From assembly GCA_016199325.1 (NCBI GenBank), contig JACQGW010000147.1:1-21958 (forward strand): a stretch of DNA of 21,958 nucleotides. Direction: 5' to 3'. Positions 15,044-21,952 of this stretch are shown here, in pieces. This DNA comes from Chloroflexota bacterium (GTDB lineage: Bacteria; Chloroflexota; Dehalococcoidia; JACQGW01). The notes beneath the pieces were generated by a model. That model had not been told where the DNA came from and searched no databases. It was given only the letters and a program-made list of their open reading frames with translations. Position 1 is the first letter of the stretch. Each line of letters starts with the position of its first letter. The position numbers and the translations under genes are program-made.

Positions 15044-15152
15044 AAGCATCTCCTCGGGCTGAACGGGCAGCGTCCGGGGAGATGCTTCGCTGCGGCTCAG
15101 CATGACGAGCAAAGACCCGGTCGGCCTGCGATGGCTGACCGAATGCACCAAC
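15025..15152. mobile_element. MITE-like palindromic element, copy 2
   Basis: Arms 15025-15051 and 15080-15106 are perfect 27-bp inverted repeats identical to those of copy 1 at 4567-4647; the 28-bp spacer differs. On the right, accgaatgcaccaac (15138-15152) resembles the right outer repeat of copy 1. The element abuts the eroded 3' end of the DUF4276 gene. Confidence 0.6.
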
Positions 15153-15155
15153 GAT

Positions 15156-15698
15156 TCACCCGGATTGGGAGCGTGACCCGCTAGCAATGCCCTGAAGCTG
15201 CCGTCGCCGTTCGATGAACTCCACGTAGGGCCTGCCGTGGTCCATCCGGTGGCTGAGCCATTCTTCCGCGCCCCTGATACTTTCAGGATTCGACGGAGAT
15301 TCGAGCGGTCGCGAAAGCCCGCGTTGTCCGCCCAGAGATTCTGCCGCAGCCAGAAACCATGATTCGAATTCACACTTGGCCAGGACAACGGCCACGTCGA
15401 GGTCTCCTCGGGTCTGAACCGCTCGCTGGAGCAGCGCGGGACCGAGTTGCGCCGGACAGTCTTCGTCGCTGTCGAGCACGACGAGGACCGCCCCCGGACA
15501 TCCGATTCGCCGAGCCGCCAGTTACACCGCTCGCTCCAGTTCCTTCGGTTTGACCAACCGACTTTTCGGCACTCGAAGCGGCCGGGGGATCTGGACGACG
15601 ATCGCAGGATCCAGGCGTGCTGCGATGCGCCGAACGAGAACAGGCAGGGATTCCTCGTCTCTATGCCCCTCGACGATGCAACCAATGTGGACCGGCAT
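15156..15698 (-). pseudogene. DUF4276 protein, interrupted by TAA and C-terminally eroded
   Basis: Reading from the ATG at 15698 gives IGCIVEGHRDEESLPVLVRR, then PRPLRVPKSRLVKPKELERAV, a TAA at 15524-15522, and then in the same frame LAARRIGCPGAVLVVLDSDE, VAVVLAKCEFESWFLAAAES and IRGAEEWLSHRMD. This is the DUF4276 pattern, where the stop replaces a Glu codon (ERAVELAARR is usual; GAA to TAA is one base). The last about 20 residues are unlike the family and the frame ends at the palindromic element. Its start overlaps the ATPase stop (TGATG). DUF4276 proteins are encoded next to such ATPases and are thought to be TOPRIM-like; here the pair is probably inactive unless the C-terminal piece re-initiates (GTG at 15479). 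Confidence 0.75.
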
Positions 15699-16912
15699 CA
15701 GGCGTCTCCGTCGTCGAAGAGACGGAGTTGCTTGCCGGACGCCTCGGGAATCGCTTTGGGATCGGGCAGCAGTTGGTTGAGCCGGAGGAGCTCTCCCACA
15801 GTGTACAGGCGGTCGCGCAGGACCGATCGGCCGGCATCGTCCACCGGCCCGATCCTGGTCGCACCGTCCTCGGCCACAACCGCGAGGATAGACTCGGTAT
15901 CGATGTCCTCGTCGTCAAGGAGGTCCGGGCTGTGGCTCGTAACGACCACCTGAGTGGAATGGCTCGCATCGCGCAGGCTGTCGAGGAGCGCTCCGATAGC
16001 CGCCGGATGGAGCGCAACCTCCGGCTCTTCGATGCCCACCAGTGGAACGCGCGTGCCCTTCCCGTTGCCGGACTGGAACAACGCGACGAGAATGCCCAGC
16101 GCCCGAAGCGTGCCATCAGACATGTTGGCCGCGAGGAATCGCCAGGGGTCGGACGAACCAGCAACCCGTTGCCGGAACTCTAACGTCTCTCTAGGACCGA
16201 TAACCTTCACCTCGACGCCACGTATGCCGGGGACCACCTTTGCCAGGTACTCCTCGATGCGATGCTTTGCCCATTGATCGTGCGCGCCGAGTTGGGCGAG
16301 AACGCTGGCGATGTTGCCCCCGTCACGGGCGAGGAGCTCTCCGGCATCGGGCTGCTGGAGATCACGAACGCGGTCAGGGTTGAGGTTATAGAACCCCATT
16401 CGAGAAAACGCCTCGTACACCGGTCGGAATTCGGGTAGACCGGACACGTGTACGAGATACAGGCGATCGATCGAGGCGACCGGCGGGAGCGGAATGCTCG
16501 TGGTTACCTCGCCGCTGTGCACCCTGAAACATGCCGCGCGTGGCACGGATCCCGGCTCACGGACAACGCATTCCTCGTTCTGGACCTCGTACCCGCCCTG
16601 AGGACGAGCGCCGATCCGGAACGCGTAGTGGCCTGTCGAACCGGACGGAAGAACGTACTCCAGACGGATGCCGAAGTGCGTTGGATGCCCGCCAGACCGC
16701 CGCCGCACTTCTTTGATCCCCCCACGGTCCCGCAGGGCGTGATCCAGCGACCAGCGGAGGGCATCGGCGACGAAGCGCAGGGCGTCCAGAAAGTTGCTCT
16801 TGCCGGACCCATTGGGCCCAACCAGGAACGTGAGCGCGCGGAGGCTGACGTCGCACGCGGCAATGCTCTTGTAGTTCTTCAGGACAACCCTCTTCAGGAA
16901 CCGTGCGTCCAC
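15698..16912 (-). CDS. SMC/OLD-like AAA ATPase (AAA_15/AAA_21 type)
   Basis: A 404-residue ABC-type ATPase. It opens with LKRVVLKNYKSIAACDVSL, a Walker A GPNGSGKS (32-39), a signature-like NMSDGTLR (263-270), Walker B LVGIEEPEVALHP (291-303) and an H-loop VVTSHSPDLLDD (324-334). No long coiled coil is present. Start is a GTG at 16912 with gaagga about 8 nt upstream. Family members paired with a TOPRIM- or DUF4276-type partner act in anti-phage or plasmid-exclusion systems of the OLD/PARIS kind; that role is inferred from the pairing. The reading frame is intact even though its partner is broken, so it may be decaying or act alone. Confidence 0.88.
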   Translation of the reverse strand: MDARFLKRVVLKNYKSIAACDVSLRALTFLVGPNGSGKSNFLDALRFVADALRWSLDHALRDRGGIKEVRRRSGGHPTHFGIRLEYVLPSGSTGHYAFRIGARPQGGYEVQNEECVVREPGSVPRAACFRVHSGEVTTSIPLPPVASIDRLYLVHVSGLPEFRPVYEAFSRMGFYNLNPDRVRDLQQPDAGELLARDGGNIASVLAQLGAHDQWAKHRIEEYLAKVVPGIRGVEVKVIGPRETLEFRQRVAGSSDPWRFLAANMSDGTLRALGILVALFQSGNGKGTRVPLVGIEEPEVALHPAAIGALLDSLRDASHSTQVVVTSHSPDLLDDEDIDTESILAVVAEDGATRIGPVDDAGRSVLRDRLYTVGELLRLNQLLPDPKAIPEASGKQLRLFDDGDA

Positions 16913-17056
16913 AATACCGTTCCTTCGCCTATGCCAGAGCTAACGAGCTTGTGGGCCGTGCTGCCCAGATCATCGGCCGGATCCCTCGTTCGCCGTTGGC
17001 GCTTCGGTGCCTGCTTCTCTGGGGAGCCGGCGCGCCTGTCCGTGGTATTGCCCCGG

Positions 17057-17686
17057 TTATGGCGTCCCCATCGCTCGTGCAGCGTCCTCCCAATACCGCC
17101 GCCCAAGCGCCGCCGCTTCGGCGAGCGTCAGCGGGCGGCCGGTGGCGTCCGGATGGACCGCTGACCAGGCGGCCAGGTGCTCGACCGAGCACGCGAAGAC
17201 GATGCGGCTTCAGGTGGCCGAGAGCGGCCGCTCGAAGTCGGCGTCGGCAAACCACAGGCGAATCGCCTCCCCCCCCAGCGGGACACCGCCCCGGATCGTG
17301 ACAACAATCGGCGCGCCGCAGTGGACGCAGGCCGATTCGACTAAGGCGTCCTGCTCCAACGCCGCCGGAATGCCGATCGTATCGAAGGCGCACCAGGCTG
17401 CAAACGGCCGGTCGTAGAGGATGAGCCGGTGCCGAGCCGGCCGCAGACTGAGACCGTAGGCGCCGACGATCCGGTCGCCCTCACGCGCCAGCGTGCCCCG
17501 TTCCACGAGCCGCTCGACCACGCCCCGGCTTTCCTCCGCATGCAGACCGGCGGCGGCCAGGACCTCGGCCGAATCGGTGGGTTCCCCACCCAAGATGAGC
17601 GTGAAGGCAGCGGCCCGAACGGCGCGCTCCTCGGGTGTCAGCCGATCTGCCAACGCCATCAGATCGCGGGCATGTAGTTCGGTCAT
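17057..17686 (-). CDS. merB: Candidate selenocysteine-containing organomercurial lyase (MerB-like)
   Basis: The frame encodes a 209-residue MerB-like protein if an in-frame UGA (17212-17210) is read through. MerB cleaves the C-Hg bond using Cys96, Asp99 and Cys159 (R831b numbering). Here the winged-helix N-terminal domain, IVGAYGLSLRPARHRL, and AWCAFDTIGIPAAL give C99 and D102; ESACVHCG gives C120, matching MerB C117. The UGA is codon 159 and aligns with catalytic Cys159: seven positions later FACSVEHLAAW matches MerB FFASVPTAEDW. The tail (GRPLTLAEAAALGRRYW) is also family-like, and total length (209) matches MerB (212). A hairpin with a GGUC loop follows the UGA. Start ATG 17686 overlaps the upstream ORF stop (ATGA). 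If UGA terminates, a 158-residue protein lacking a catalytic residue results. Confidence 0.7.
17172..17209 (-). promoter_or_regulatory. Candidate bacterial SECIS element
   Basis: In the mRNA, 23 nt separate the UGA from a GGUC tetraloop (17186-17183) closed by a perfect 6-bp stem (GUGCUC 17192-17187, GAGCAC 17182-17177). A C-C mismatch is followed by three more possible pairs (17194-17196 with 17175-17173, two of them G-U). The E. coli fdhF SECIS also has a GGUC apical loop, about 18 nt after its UGA; bacterial SECIS loops usually start with G within the first two positions. The bulged U of fdhF is not present. Confidence 0.5.
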
Positions 17687-17823
17687 GGGACCCACCCTCG
17701 GTTCCGGAGCGCGCTCTCTACCCACGTTCGCAAGGCACGGATGGTGGATCTAGCGGCATGGCGATCGAGAGCAAAGCTGGCGGAGACATCGGCATAGCGA
17801 TACAACTGCTCACGCTGCTTCAT
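17683..17823 (-). CDS. Small ORF between nucleotidyltransferase and merB
   Basis: A 46-residue frame (MKQREQLYRYADVSASFALD at its start, RALRTWVESALRNRGWVP at its end) that I do not recognise. Its ATG lies inside the last codons of the nucleotidyltransferase gene (14-bp overlap) and its stop overlaps the merB ATG (ATGA). MNT-type nucleotidyltransferases are usually paired with a HEPN toxin in this position; the sequence is too short for one and lacks a clear Rx4-6H motif, so it may be a remnant or a leader-like coupling ORF. Confidence 0.4.
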   Translation of the reverse strand: MKQREQLYRYADVSASFALDRHAARSTIRALRTWVESALRNRGWVP

Positions 17824-18130
17824 AAGAGTAACCTGCCCTCGTTAGCCGCGTCGAAATAGGCATTCCCAGGGGGGTATCCGCCCAATCCTGGAACACATCA
17901 TCGCTGACTACGAGTACTTCTACCGGAATTCTCAGCGGGCTCAGGATTCGTCCGAGCCGCACCATCTCAGCCACCTGGTCGGGCACCGACGGCTCGACGA
18001 CCAGCAGATCGATGTCGCTATCCTCTCTGGCCTCCCTGCGCGCGTACGAGCCGAAGAGGATGATCTTCTTCGGATGTGCGGCTTCGCGAAGGAGCTCGAC
18101 TGCTCGCAAAATCGTCGCTTCATCGATCAT
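17810..18130 (-). CDS. MNT-type minimal nucleotidyltransferase
   Basis: A 106-residue protein of the minimal nucleotidyltransferase family. The active-site pattern is visible: LFGSYARREAREDSDIDLLV with G27, S28, D39 and D41 (GSx10DxD). Such proteins often act as antitoxins that AMPylate a HEPN ribonuclease partner (MntA/HepT), but no complete HEPN gene follows; a 46-residue ORF and merB do instead. A strong ggagg lies 8 nt before the ATG, and a good promoter sits just upstream, making this the first gene of the merB operon. Whether it has any functional link to merB is unknown. Confidence 0.88.
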   Translation of the reverse strand: MIDEATILRAVELLREAAHPKKIILFGSYARREAREDSDIDLLVVEPSVPDQVAEMVRLGRILSPLRIPVEVLVVSDDVFQDWADTPLGMPISTRLTRAGYSYEAA

Positions 18131-18149
18131 GGTGGGATCCTCCGCGGAG

Positions 18150-18179
18150 ATGATACGGCCGGAATCAAGGGGACGTCAA
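18150..18179 (-). promoter_or_regulatory. Promoter of the nucleotidyltransferase-merB operon
   Basis: On the minus strand TTGACG (18179-18174) and TATCAT (18155-18150) are separated by 18 bp, each 5 of 6 matches to the sigma-70 consensus. Transcription would start near 18143, a few bases before the Shine-Dalgarno. I see no convincing MerR-type dyad in the spacer. Confidence 0.6.
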
Positions 18180-18288
18180 CCGACCGGTCCGTCAGGGTGC
18201 AACTGGTTTCTGTAGGAATGGGCGCTTCTCGGCCATTCCGGTTCGCCAGATCCAAGGCGTTCCAAGGCTGGAGGGTGTGACAGCTTCG

Positions 18289-19293
18289 TCAGTAGGTCGT
18301 AGGAAGTCCCTTTTCGACGGCCTGTCGGGCGGCGATCAGGTTGCCGTCCGGCACGGTCAGCGGGTAGGTGCAGCCGGCGGCGACGATCAGCCGGCGTCCC
18401 CCCGTCTGTTCGATCGCGTCGCGGACCTGGGCTTCCACGTCGGCGGGCGTCTCGAAGTGCAGAACGGTGTACTGCTCGACACCGGCCATGAGCGCCCCCG
18501 GAAAGATGGCCGCCGCCTCCTTCAGACTCGGCCAGGCCGTCCGGTCATGCCAATTCACGGCGTGGACGGGATAGTCGGCCGTCAGCCTGAACATCGGATG
18601 CTGGCCGTGCAGGTGGAGGACGTTGAGCCAGCCGCCCGCGGCGGCCGCCAGGACGGCCAGGTCGTGCGGGCGGCCGAACTGGTTGTACTCCGCCTCGCTC
18701 ATCACCTCGTAGCTGGCCGAGGCCGTCGAGAGGAAGATGCCGTCGGCGCCCTCGGCGATGGCAGCCCGGGCAAAGGCGGCGGCCGTCTCCGTCATCGCGG
18801 CGAGCGCGCGGCCGACGCGCTTCGGCTCGCGGCGGAGGTGGACGATGTACGCCTCGTCGCCGGCCAGGTACCGCGCCATGCCGAGGGGATTGAACATCGT
18901 CTGGATGACCGGCGTCTGGGGGTCCCGCTGCTCGACGACCATCCGCAGGCAGCGCAACTGCCGGCCGTAGGCGCCCTTGCGGACGTCGAGCGGCTCGATC
19001 CTGTCCCAATCCTCGCTGCGCTTGATTGCGCGCTCGAGATGCTCCCGGTCGCCGATGGGCTGACCACGGTAGGCGTGCTTCGCGCCATAGTCCTCGATGC
19101 AGTAGGTGTGCGAGGGCGTGACCTTGATGAAGTCGAAGTCGAAGCGGCGCTGGTAGTCCAGCGTCGCTCGGGTCAGCGCCGCGGCATCCTGGTCGTCGAT
19201 CGGCCAGTGCCGCCAGAAGGCGACCGGCAGGTGGTCGACCGGTCTGCCGGCCAGGGCCGCCTGGACCCGCTCGCGTTTGGTCATCTGTGCCAT
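18289..19293 (-). CDS. Uroporphyrinogen decarboxylase-like (URO-D superfamily) protein
   Basis: A 334-residue TIM-barrel protein of the URO-D/COG0407 superfamily: N-terminal KRERVQAALAGRPVDHLPVAFW, FDFIKVTPSH, QTMFNPLGMARYL, EGADGIFLSTASA, HLHGQHPMF (227-235), AVNWHDR, and C-terminal IVAAGCTYPLTVPDGNL. Besides HemE, the superfamily contains cobamide-dependent methyltransferases whose zinc site is HxC in this region; here it is HLHG, with Cys308 later, so neither haem synthesis nor MtaA-type activity is secure. ATG 19293 was chosen because gggggga-like sequence lies 8 nt upstream; an in-frame ATG at 19302 is too close to it. It is a separate transcription unit beside the B12-dependent methylmalonyl-CoA genes. 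Confidence 0.85.
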   Translation of the reverse strand: MAQMTKRERVQAALAGRPVDHLPVAFWRHWPIDDQDAAALTRATLDYQRRFDFDFIKVTPSHTYCIEDYGAKHAYRGQPIGDREHLERAIKRSEDWDRIEPLDVRKGAYGRQLRCLRMVVEQRDPQTPVIQTMFNPLGMARYLAGDEAYIVHLRREPKRVGRALAAMTETAAAFARAAIAEGADGIFLSTASASYEVMSEAEYNQFGRPHDLAVLAAAAGGWLNVLHLHGQHPMFRLTADYPVHAVNWHDRTAWPSLKEAAAIFPGALMAGVEQYTVLHFETPADVEAQVRDAIEQTGGRRLIVAAGCTYPLTVPDGNLIAARQAVEKGLPTTY

Positions 19294-19406
19294 GGTGATC
19301 ATCCCCCGATTGCCGATTCCCGTGCAGCCAGCAAGACCCTGAATGGAAGGATGGTAGCATCGGCCCCCGGCACTGTCAACGCGAAGCGTCAGCGGTCAGC
19401 GGTCCG

Positions 19407-20054
19407 TCATGACATCGGCGAGCCGGGGCGGGGCAGCCCGATCCGGGCGAGCACGGCGACCTCGCAGGCGTGCATCGCCGCAGCCTCCTCGGGCTCGGCG
19501 TGGTCATGGCCAAGCAGGTGAAGGACGCCGTGGACGACGAGGAGCGCCAGCTCCTGCTCGACGGGGTGCCCCCCGGCCTGCGCCTGCGCCACGGCCCGCG
19601 GGTACGAGACGACCACTTCCCCCAGATGGACGACGCCGTCGGGCGGCAAGACAAAGAGAACACCGCCCGCCGCTTCGGCCGTTTCGGTCAATGCGAACGA
19701 CAGCACGTCGGTCGGCTCATCAAGCCCGCGATACTCGGCGTTGAGCCGGCGGATCTCCTCGTCGCCGACCACACTCAGCCCCAGCTCGACTCGCCGCCCC
19801 CGCCGCCTTCCCCCTCGTCCCCCCCTCTCCCCGCGCAGGAGAGGAGCCAGGGGTGAGGCCCCTCCCCCCCTCTCCCCGCCTGGGAGAGGGGCAGGGGGTG
19901 AGGGCCCGCCTCTTCCCCCATCGCCCGCACGCGGGAGAGGGGCCGGGGGTGAGGGACACTCCACCGCCGCGCGCGCCGCTCGCTCCAGCAGATCCCGATC
20001 GACGGCCTCCACAAACGCATCGTCCACCTCGATCGCCACCGTCACGCCGCTCAT
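19407..20054 (-). CDS. ybeY: Endoribonuclease YbeY with internal repeat-encoded insertion
   Basis: YbeY is a zinc-dependent RNase needed for 16S rRNA 3' maturation and ribosome quality control. The metal-binding motif HGVLHLLGHDH (175-185) and the conserved LNAEYRGLDEPTDVLSFAL (104-122) are intact. The product is 215 residues, about 60 more than usual; residues about 33-88 are a Pro/Gly/Arg-rich stretch (PSPPAPLP occurs twice, then ASPLAPLL) encoded by three palindromic repeats at 19822-19955. The insertion sits between the first helix and the VELGLSVVGDEEI strand and keeps the frame. The ATG overlaps the meaB stop (ATGA), so translation is coupled. Confidence 0.9.
   Translation of the reverse strand: MSGVTVAIEVDDAFVEAVDRDLLERAARAAVECPSPPAPLPRAGDGGRGGPSPPAPLPGGERGGGASPLAPLLRGERGGRGGRRRGRRVELGLSVVGDEEIRRLNAEYRGLDEPTDVLSFALTETAEAAGGVLFVLPPDGVVHLGEVVVSYPRAVAQAQAGGHPVEQELALLVVHGVLHLLGHDHAEPEEAAAMHACEVAVLARIGLPRPGSPMS
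19822..19955 (-). repeat. Three tandem palindromic repeats inside ybeY
   Basis: Units at about 19911-19955, 19867-19904 and 19822-19858 each read, on the coding strand, ccctcaccccc, then a cccctctccc/gggagaggg-type stem. They are spaced about 45 bp apart. They resemble the C-rich, intergenic 'CCTCACCCC...CCTCTCCC' palindromes common in several bacterial phyla, here lying within a conserved gene. Confidence 0.8.
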
Positions 20055-20989
20055 GCGGGCTCACAGACCTCCTCGGCGAGCAAGCGGGCTGCCGTGTAGG
20101 GGTCGAGACGGCGGGCGGCGACGTCGGCGACAAGGCCGTCGAGCCGGCCGTTGCCGACACGGCGGTGCAACCGGGCGGCCAGGTCGCTCTCGGCCAGCAT
20201 GAGGATCTCCTGCCGGATGCGCTTGCCAAGCTCTTCGACAAGCCGGCCCGTCCGTTCGAGCTGCCGGCGATGGGCCTCCACGGCGTCGGCCAGCTCCGCA
20301 ATGCCCATCTCGTCCCGGGCCACCGTCCGCAGGATCGGCGGTCGGCGGCCACGGTCGGGCGCCAGCGAGAGCATCGCCGCCAGCTCGCTGACCAGGCGGT
20401 CGGCACCTTCGCGGTCGGCTTTGTTGACCACGTAGATGTCGGCGATCTCCAGCAGACCGGCCTTGATGGCCTGGATGTCGTCGCCCAGCCCCGGCACCTG
20501 AACGACGACGGTCGTGTGGGCGGCGCGCGCGATGTCGACCTCATCCTGGCCGACGCCGACCGTCTCGACGAGGATCACGTCGAAGCCGGCGGCGTCCAAC
20601 ACCTCGGCCACGCCGATGGTCGTCGGCGCCAGTCCGCCCATCGCCCCACGTGTCGCCATGCTGCGGACAAAGACACCCGGGTCGCCGGTCAGATCCTGCA
20701 TCCGGACCCGGTCGCCGAGGACGGCCCCGCCGGTGAACGGGCTGGTCGGATCGACGGCGATGACGCCGACGGTGCGCCCCCGCCGGCGCTCCTCCAACGC
20801 CAGGGCACGCGCGAGGGTGCTCTTGCCGGTGCCGGGCGCGCCGGTCAGGCCGATGATCCAGGCCCGACCCGTGTGCCGGTAGAGCTCGATGAGCGCGTCC
20901 CTGGCCTCAGGTGCGCCGTTTTCGATGCGCGAGATCAGCCTCGCCAGCGCTCGCCGGTCGCCCGACCGGATCCGATCGACGATCTCCAT
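20051..20989 (-). CDS. meaB: MeaB-type GTPase, methylmalonyl-CoA mutase chaperone
   Basis: A 312-residue G3E GTPase that protects and reloads adenosylcobalamin-dependent methylmalonyl-CoA mutase. Features: P-loop GAPGTGKST (50-58), VDPTSPFTGGAVLGDRVRM (79-97, the Mg-binding switch region), ETVGVGQDE (142-150) and the base-recognition NKAD (189-192). C-terminal helices used for dimerisation are present. The ATG overlaps the stop of the B12-binding subunit gene by one base (TAATG), and its own stop overlaps ybeY by four, so the genes form a tightly coupled operon. Confidence 0.96.
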   Translation of the reverse strand: MEIVDRIRSGDRRALARLISRIENGAPEARDALIELYRHTGRAWIIGLTGAPGTGKSTLARALALEERRRGRTVGVIAVDPTSPFTGGAVLGDRVRMQDLTGDPGVFVRSMATRGAMGGLAPTTIGVAEVLDAAGFDVILVETVGVGQDEVDIARAAHTTVVVQVPGLGDDIQAIKAGLLEIADIYVVNKADREGADRLVSELAAMLSLAPDRGRRPPILRTVARDEMGIAELADAVEAHRRQLERTGRLVEELGKRIRQEILMLAESDLAARLHRRVGNGRLDGLVADVAARRLDPYTAARLLAEEVCEPA

Positions 20990-21405
20990 TACCGCCGAAC
21001 CTTCACGTGGCTGCGGATGTACTCGGCGATCTCCCGAGTGGAGGTGCCCGGACCGAAGACGGCGTCGACTCCTCTGGCTTTCAGCTCGTCAACATCCTCG
21101 TCGGGCACGATTCCGCCGACGACGACGAGGACGTCATCCATGCCGCGCTCCCGCAGGAGCGTGACGATCCGCGGGACCAGCTCGAGGTGGGCGCCGGAGA
21201 GGATCGAAAGGCCGACGACGTCGACGTCCTCCTGGAGCGCCGCCTCGGCGATCATTTCGGGCGTCTGCCGGATCCCGGTGTAGACCACCTCCATGCCGGC
21301 GTCCCGCAGCGCCCGGGCGACGACTTTGGCCCCCCGGTCGTGGCCGTCCAGCCCCGGCTTGCCCACGAGCACTCGAATGCGTTCCGTCGTTTCTGCGCTC
21401 GCCAT
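20989..21405 (-). CDS. Methylmalonyl-CoA mutase B12-binding (C-terminal) subunit
   Basis: A 138-residue stand-alone cobalamin-binding domain. The B12 signature is DGHDRG (20-25, with His22 as the lower axial cobalt ligand), then [16 protein letters not shown] (64-78) and the [11 protein letters not shown] and FGPGTS blocks that hold the nucleotide tail. In some lineages the mutase is split into a large catalytic subunit and this small one; the large subunit is not in the window and may lie beyond 21958. ATG 21405 was chosen (agggg 6 nt upstream, overlapping the mce stop); a GTG at 21408 is the alternative. Confidence 0.93.
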   Translation of the reverse strand: MASAETTERIRVLVGKPGLDGHDRGAKVVARALRDAGMEVVYTGIRQTPEMIAEAALQEDVDVVGLSILSGAHLELVPRIVTLLRERGMDDVLVVVGGIVPDEDVDELKARGVDAVFGPGTSTREIAEYIRSHVKVRR

Positions 21406-21414
21406 CACATACCC

Positions 21415-21819
21415 CTATTCTTTGCGCTGGCTCAGCTCAACGAGCACCCCGTTGGCTGCCTTCGGGTGCAAGAAGCCGACCAGAGCACCACCGCCCCCTG
21501 GTCGGGCCGTCTGATCGATCATCGCCGTGCCGGCGGCGGCAAGGTCGCTCAGCTCCTGCTGGATGTCGCCGGTTGCCAGGCAGATGTGGTGGAGCCCCTC
21601 GCCGCGTTTTTCGATGAACCGCCCGATGCTGTTGGTGGGATCGAGCGGCTCCAGCAGCTCGATCTCGCTCTCGCCGAGCGGCAGGAAGGCAACGCGCACG
21701 CCCTGCTCGGGTACGACTTCGATCCGGTCCAGCCGCAGACCGAGGCGCTCGGTGTAGAACGGCAGCGCCTCGTCCAGGCTCCGGACGGCAATGGCCACGT
21801 GGTCGAGCCGCGTGATCAT
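21415..21819 (-). CDS. mce: Methylmalonyl-CoA epimerase
   Basis: A 134-residue vicinal-oxygen-chelate protein that interconverts (2S)- and (2R)-methylmalonyl-CoA in propionate metabolism. Metal-binding residues are in place: His7 in RLDHVAIAV, His78 in EGLHHICLAT, and Glu128 in GVLVELSQ; the catalytic Glu50 region LGESEIELLEP is also typical. ATG 21819 has aaggag 8 nt upstream; an in-frame GTG at 21828 is too close to it. It is the first gene of the mce - B12 subunit - meaB - ybeY operon. Confidence 0.95.
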   Translation of the reverse strand: MITRLDHVAIAVRSLDEALPFYTERLGLRLDRIEVVPEQGVRVAFLPLGESEIELLEPLDPTNSIGRFIEKRGEGLHHICLATGDIQQELSDLAAAGTAMIDQTARPGGGGALVGFLHPKAANGVLVELSQRKE

Positions 21820-21866
21820 CCTGAGCACTCCTTTCCGTCGGTGTCTCGTCTGGGTTGTCTCTCAGG

Positions 21867-21890
21867 CCCGGTATTTCTTGCGCTACCGGG
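21867..21890. other. Hairpin upstream of mce
   Basis: cccggta (21867-21873) and taccggg (21884-21890) form a 7-bp stem with a 10-nt loop, about 50 bp before the mce start codon. It could be part of a leader or the end of an upstream unit. No clear promoter is seen in 21829-21958. Confidence 0.35.
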
Positions 21891-21938
21891 GAGCGCACTG
21901 ATGAATGCTGCCGAACAATGCTGGTAGACCGGGGGCCG

Positions 21939-21952
21939 GGCGCTGAAGCGCC
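21939..21952. other. Short palindrome at the window end
   Basis: ggcgc, loop tgaa, gcgcc forms a 5-bp GC hairpin. It may belong to another dispersed repeat or to a terminator of a gene beyond the window; the edge prevents a decision. Confidence 0.3.

Noticed and set aside
15522..15524. Recoding of the TAA in the DUF4276 gene
   Set aside because: UAA is not used for Sec or Pyl, the expected residue is Glu, and the C-terminus is also eroded, so simple inactivation fits better.
15026..15685. 219-codon minus-strand frame over the DUF4276 region
   Set aside because: It is out of frame with the DUF4276 motifs and runs through the palindromic element.
16929..17393. Overlapping minus-strand frame as a frameshifted merB tail
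   Set aside because: The true C-terminus of merB continues in the same frame after the UGA; no frameshift is needed.
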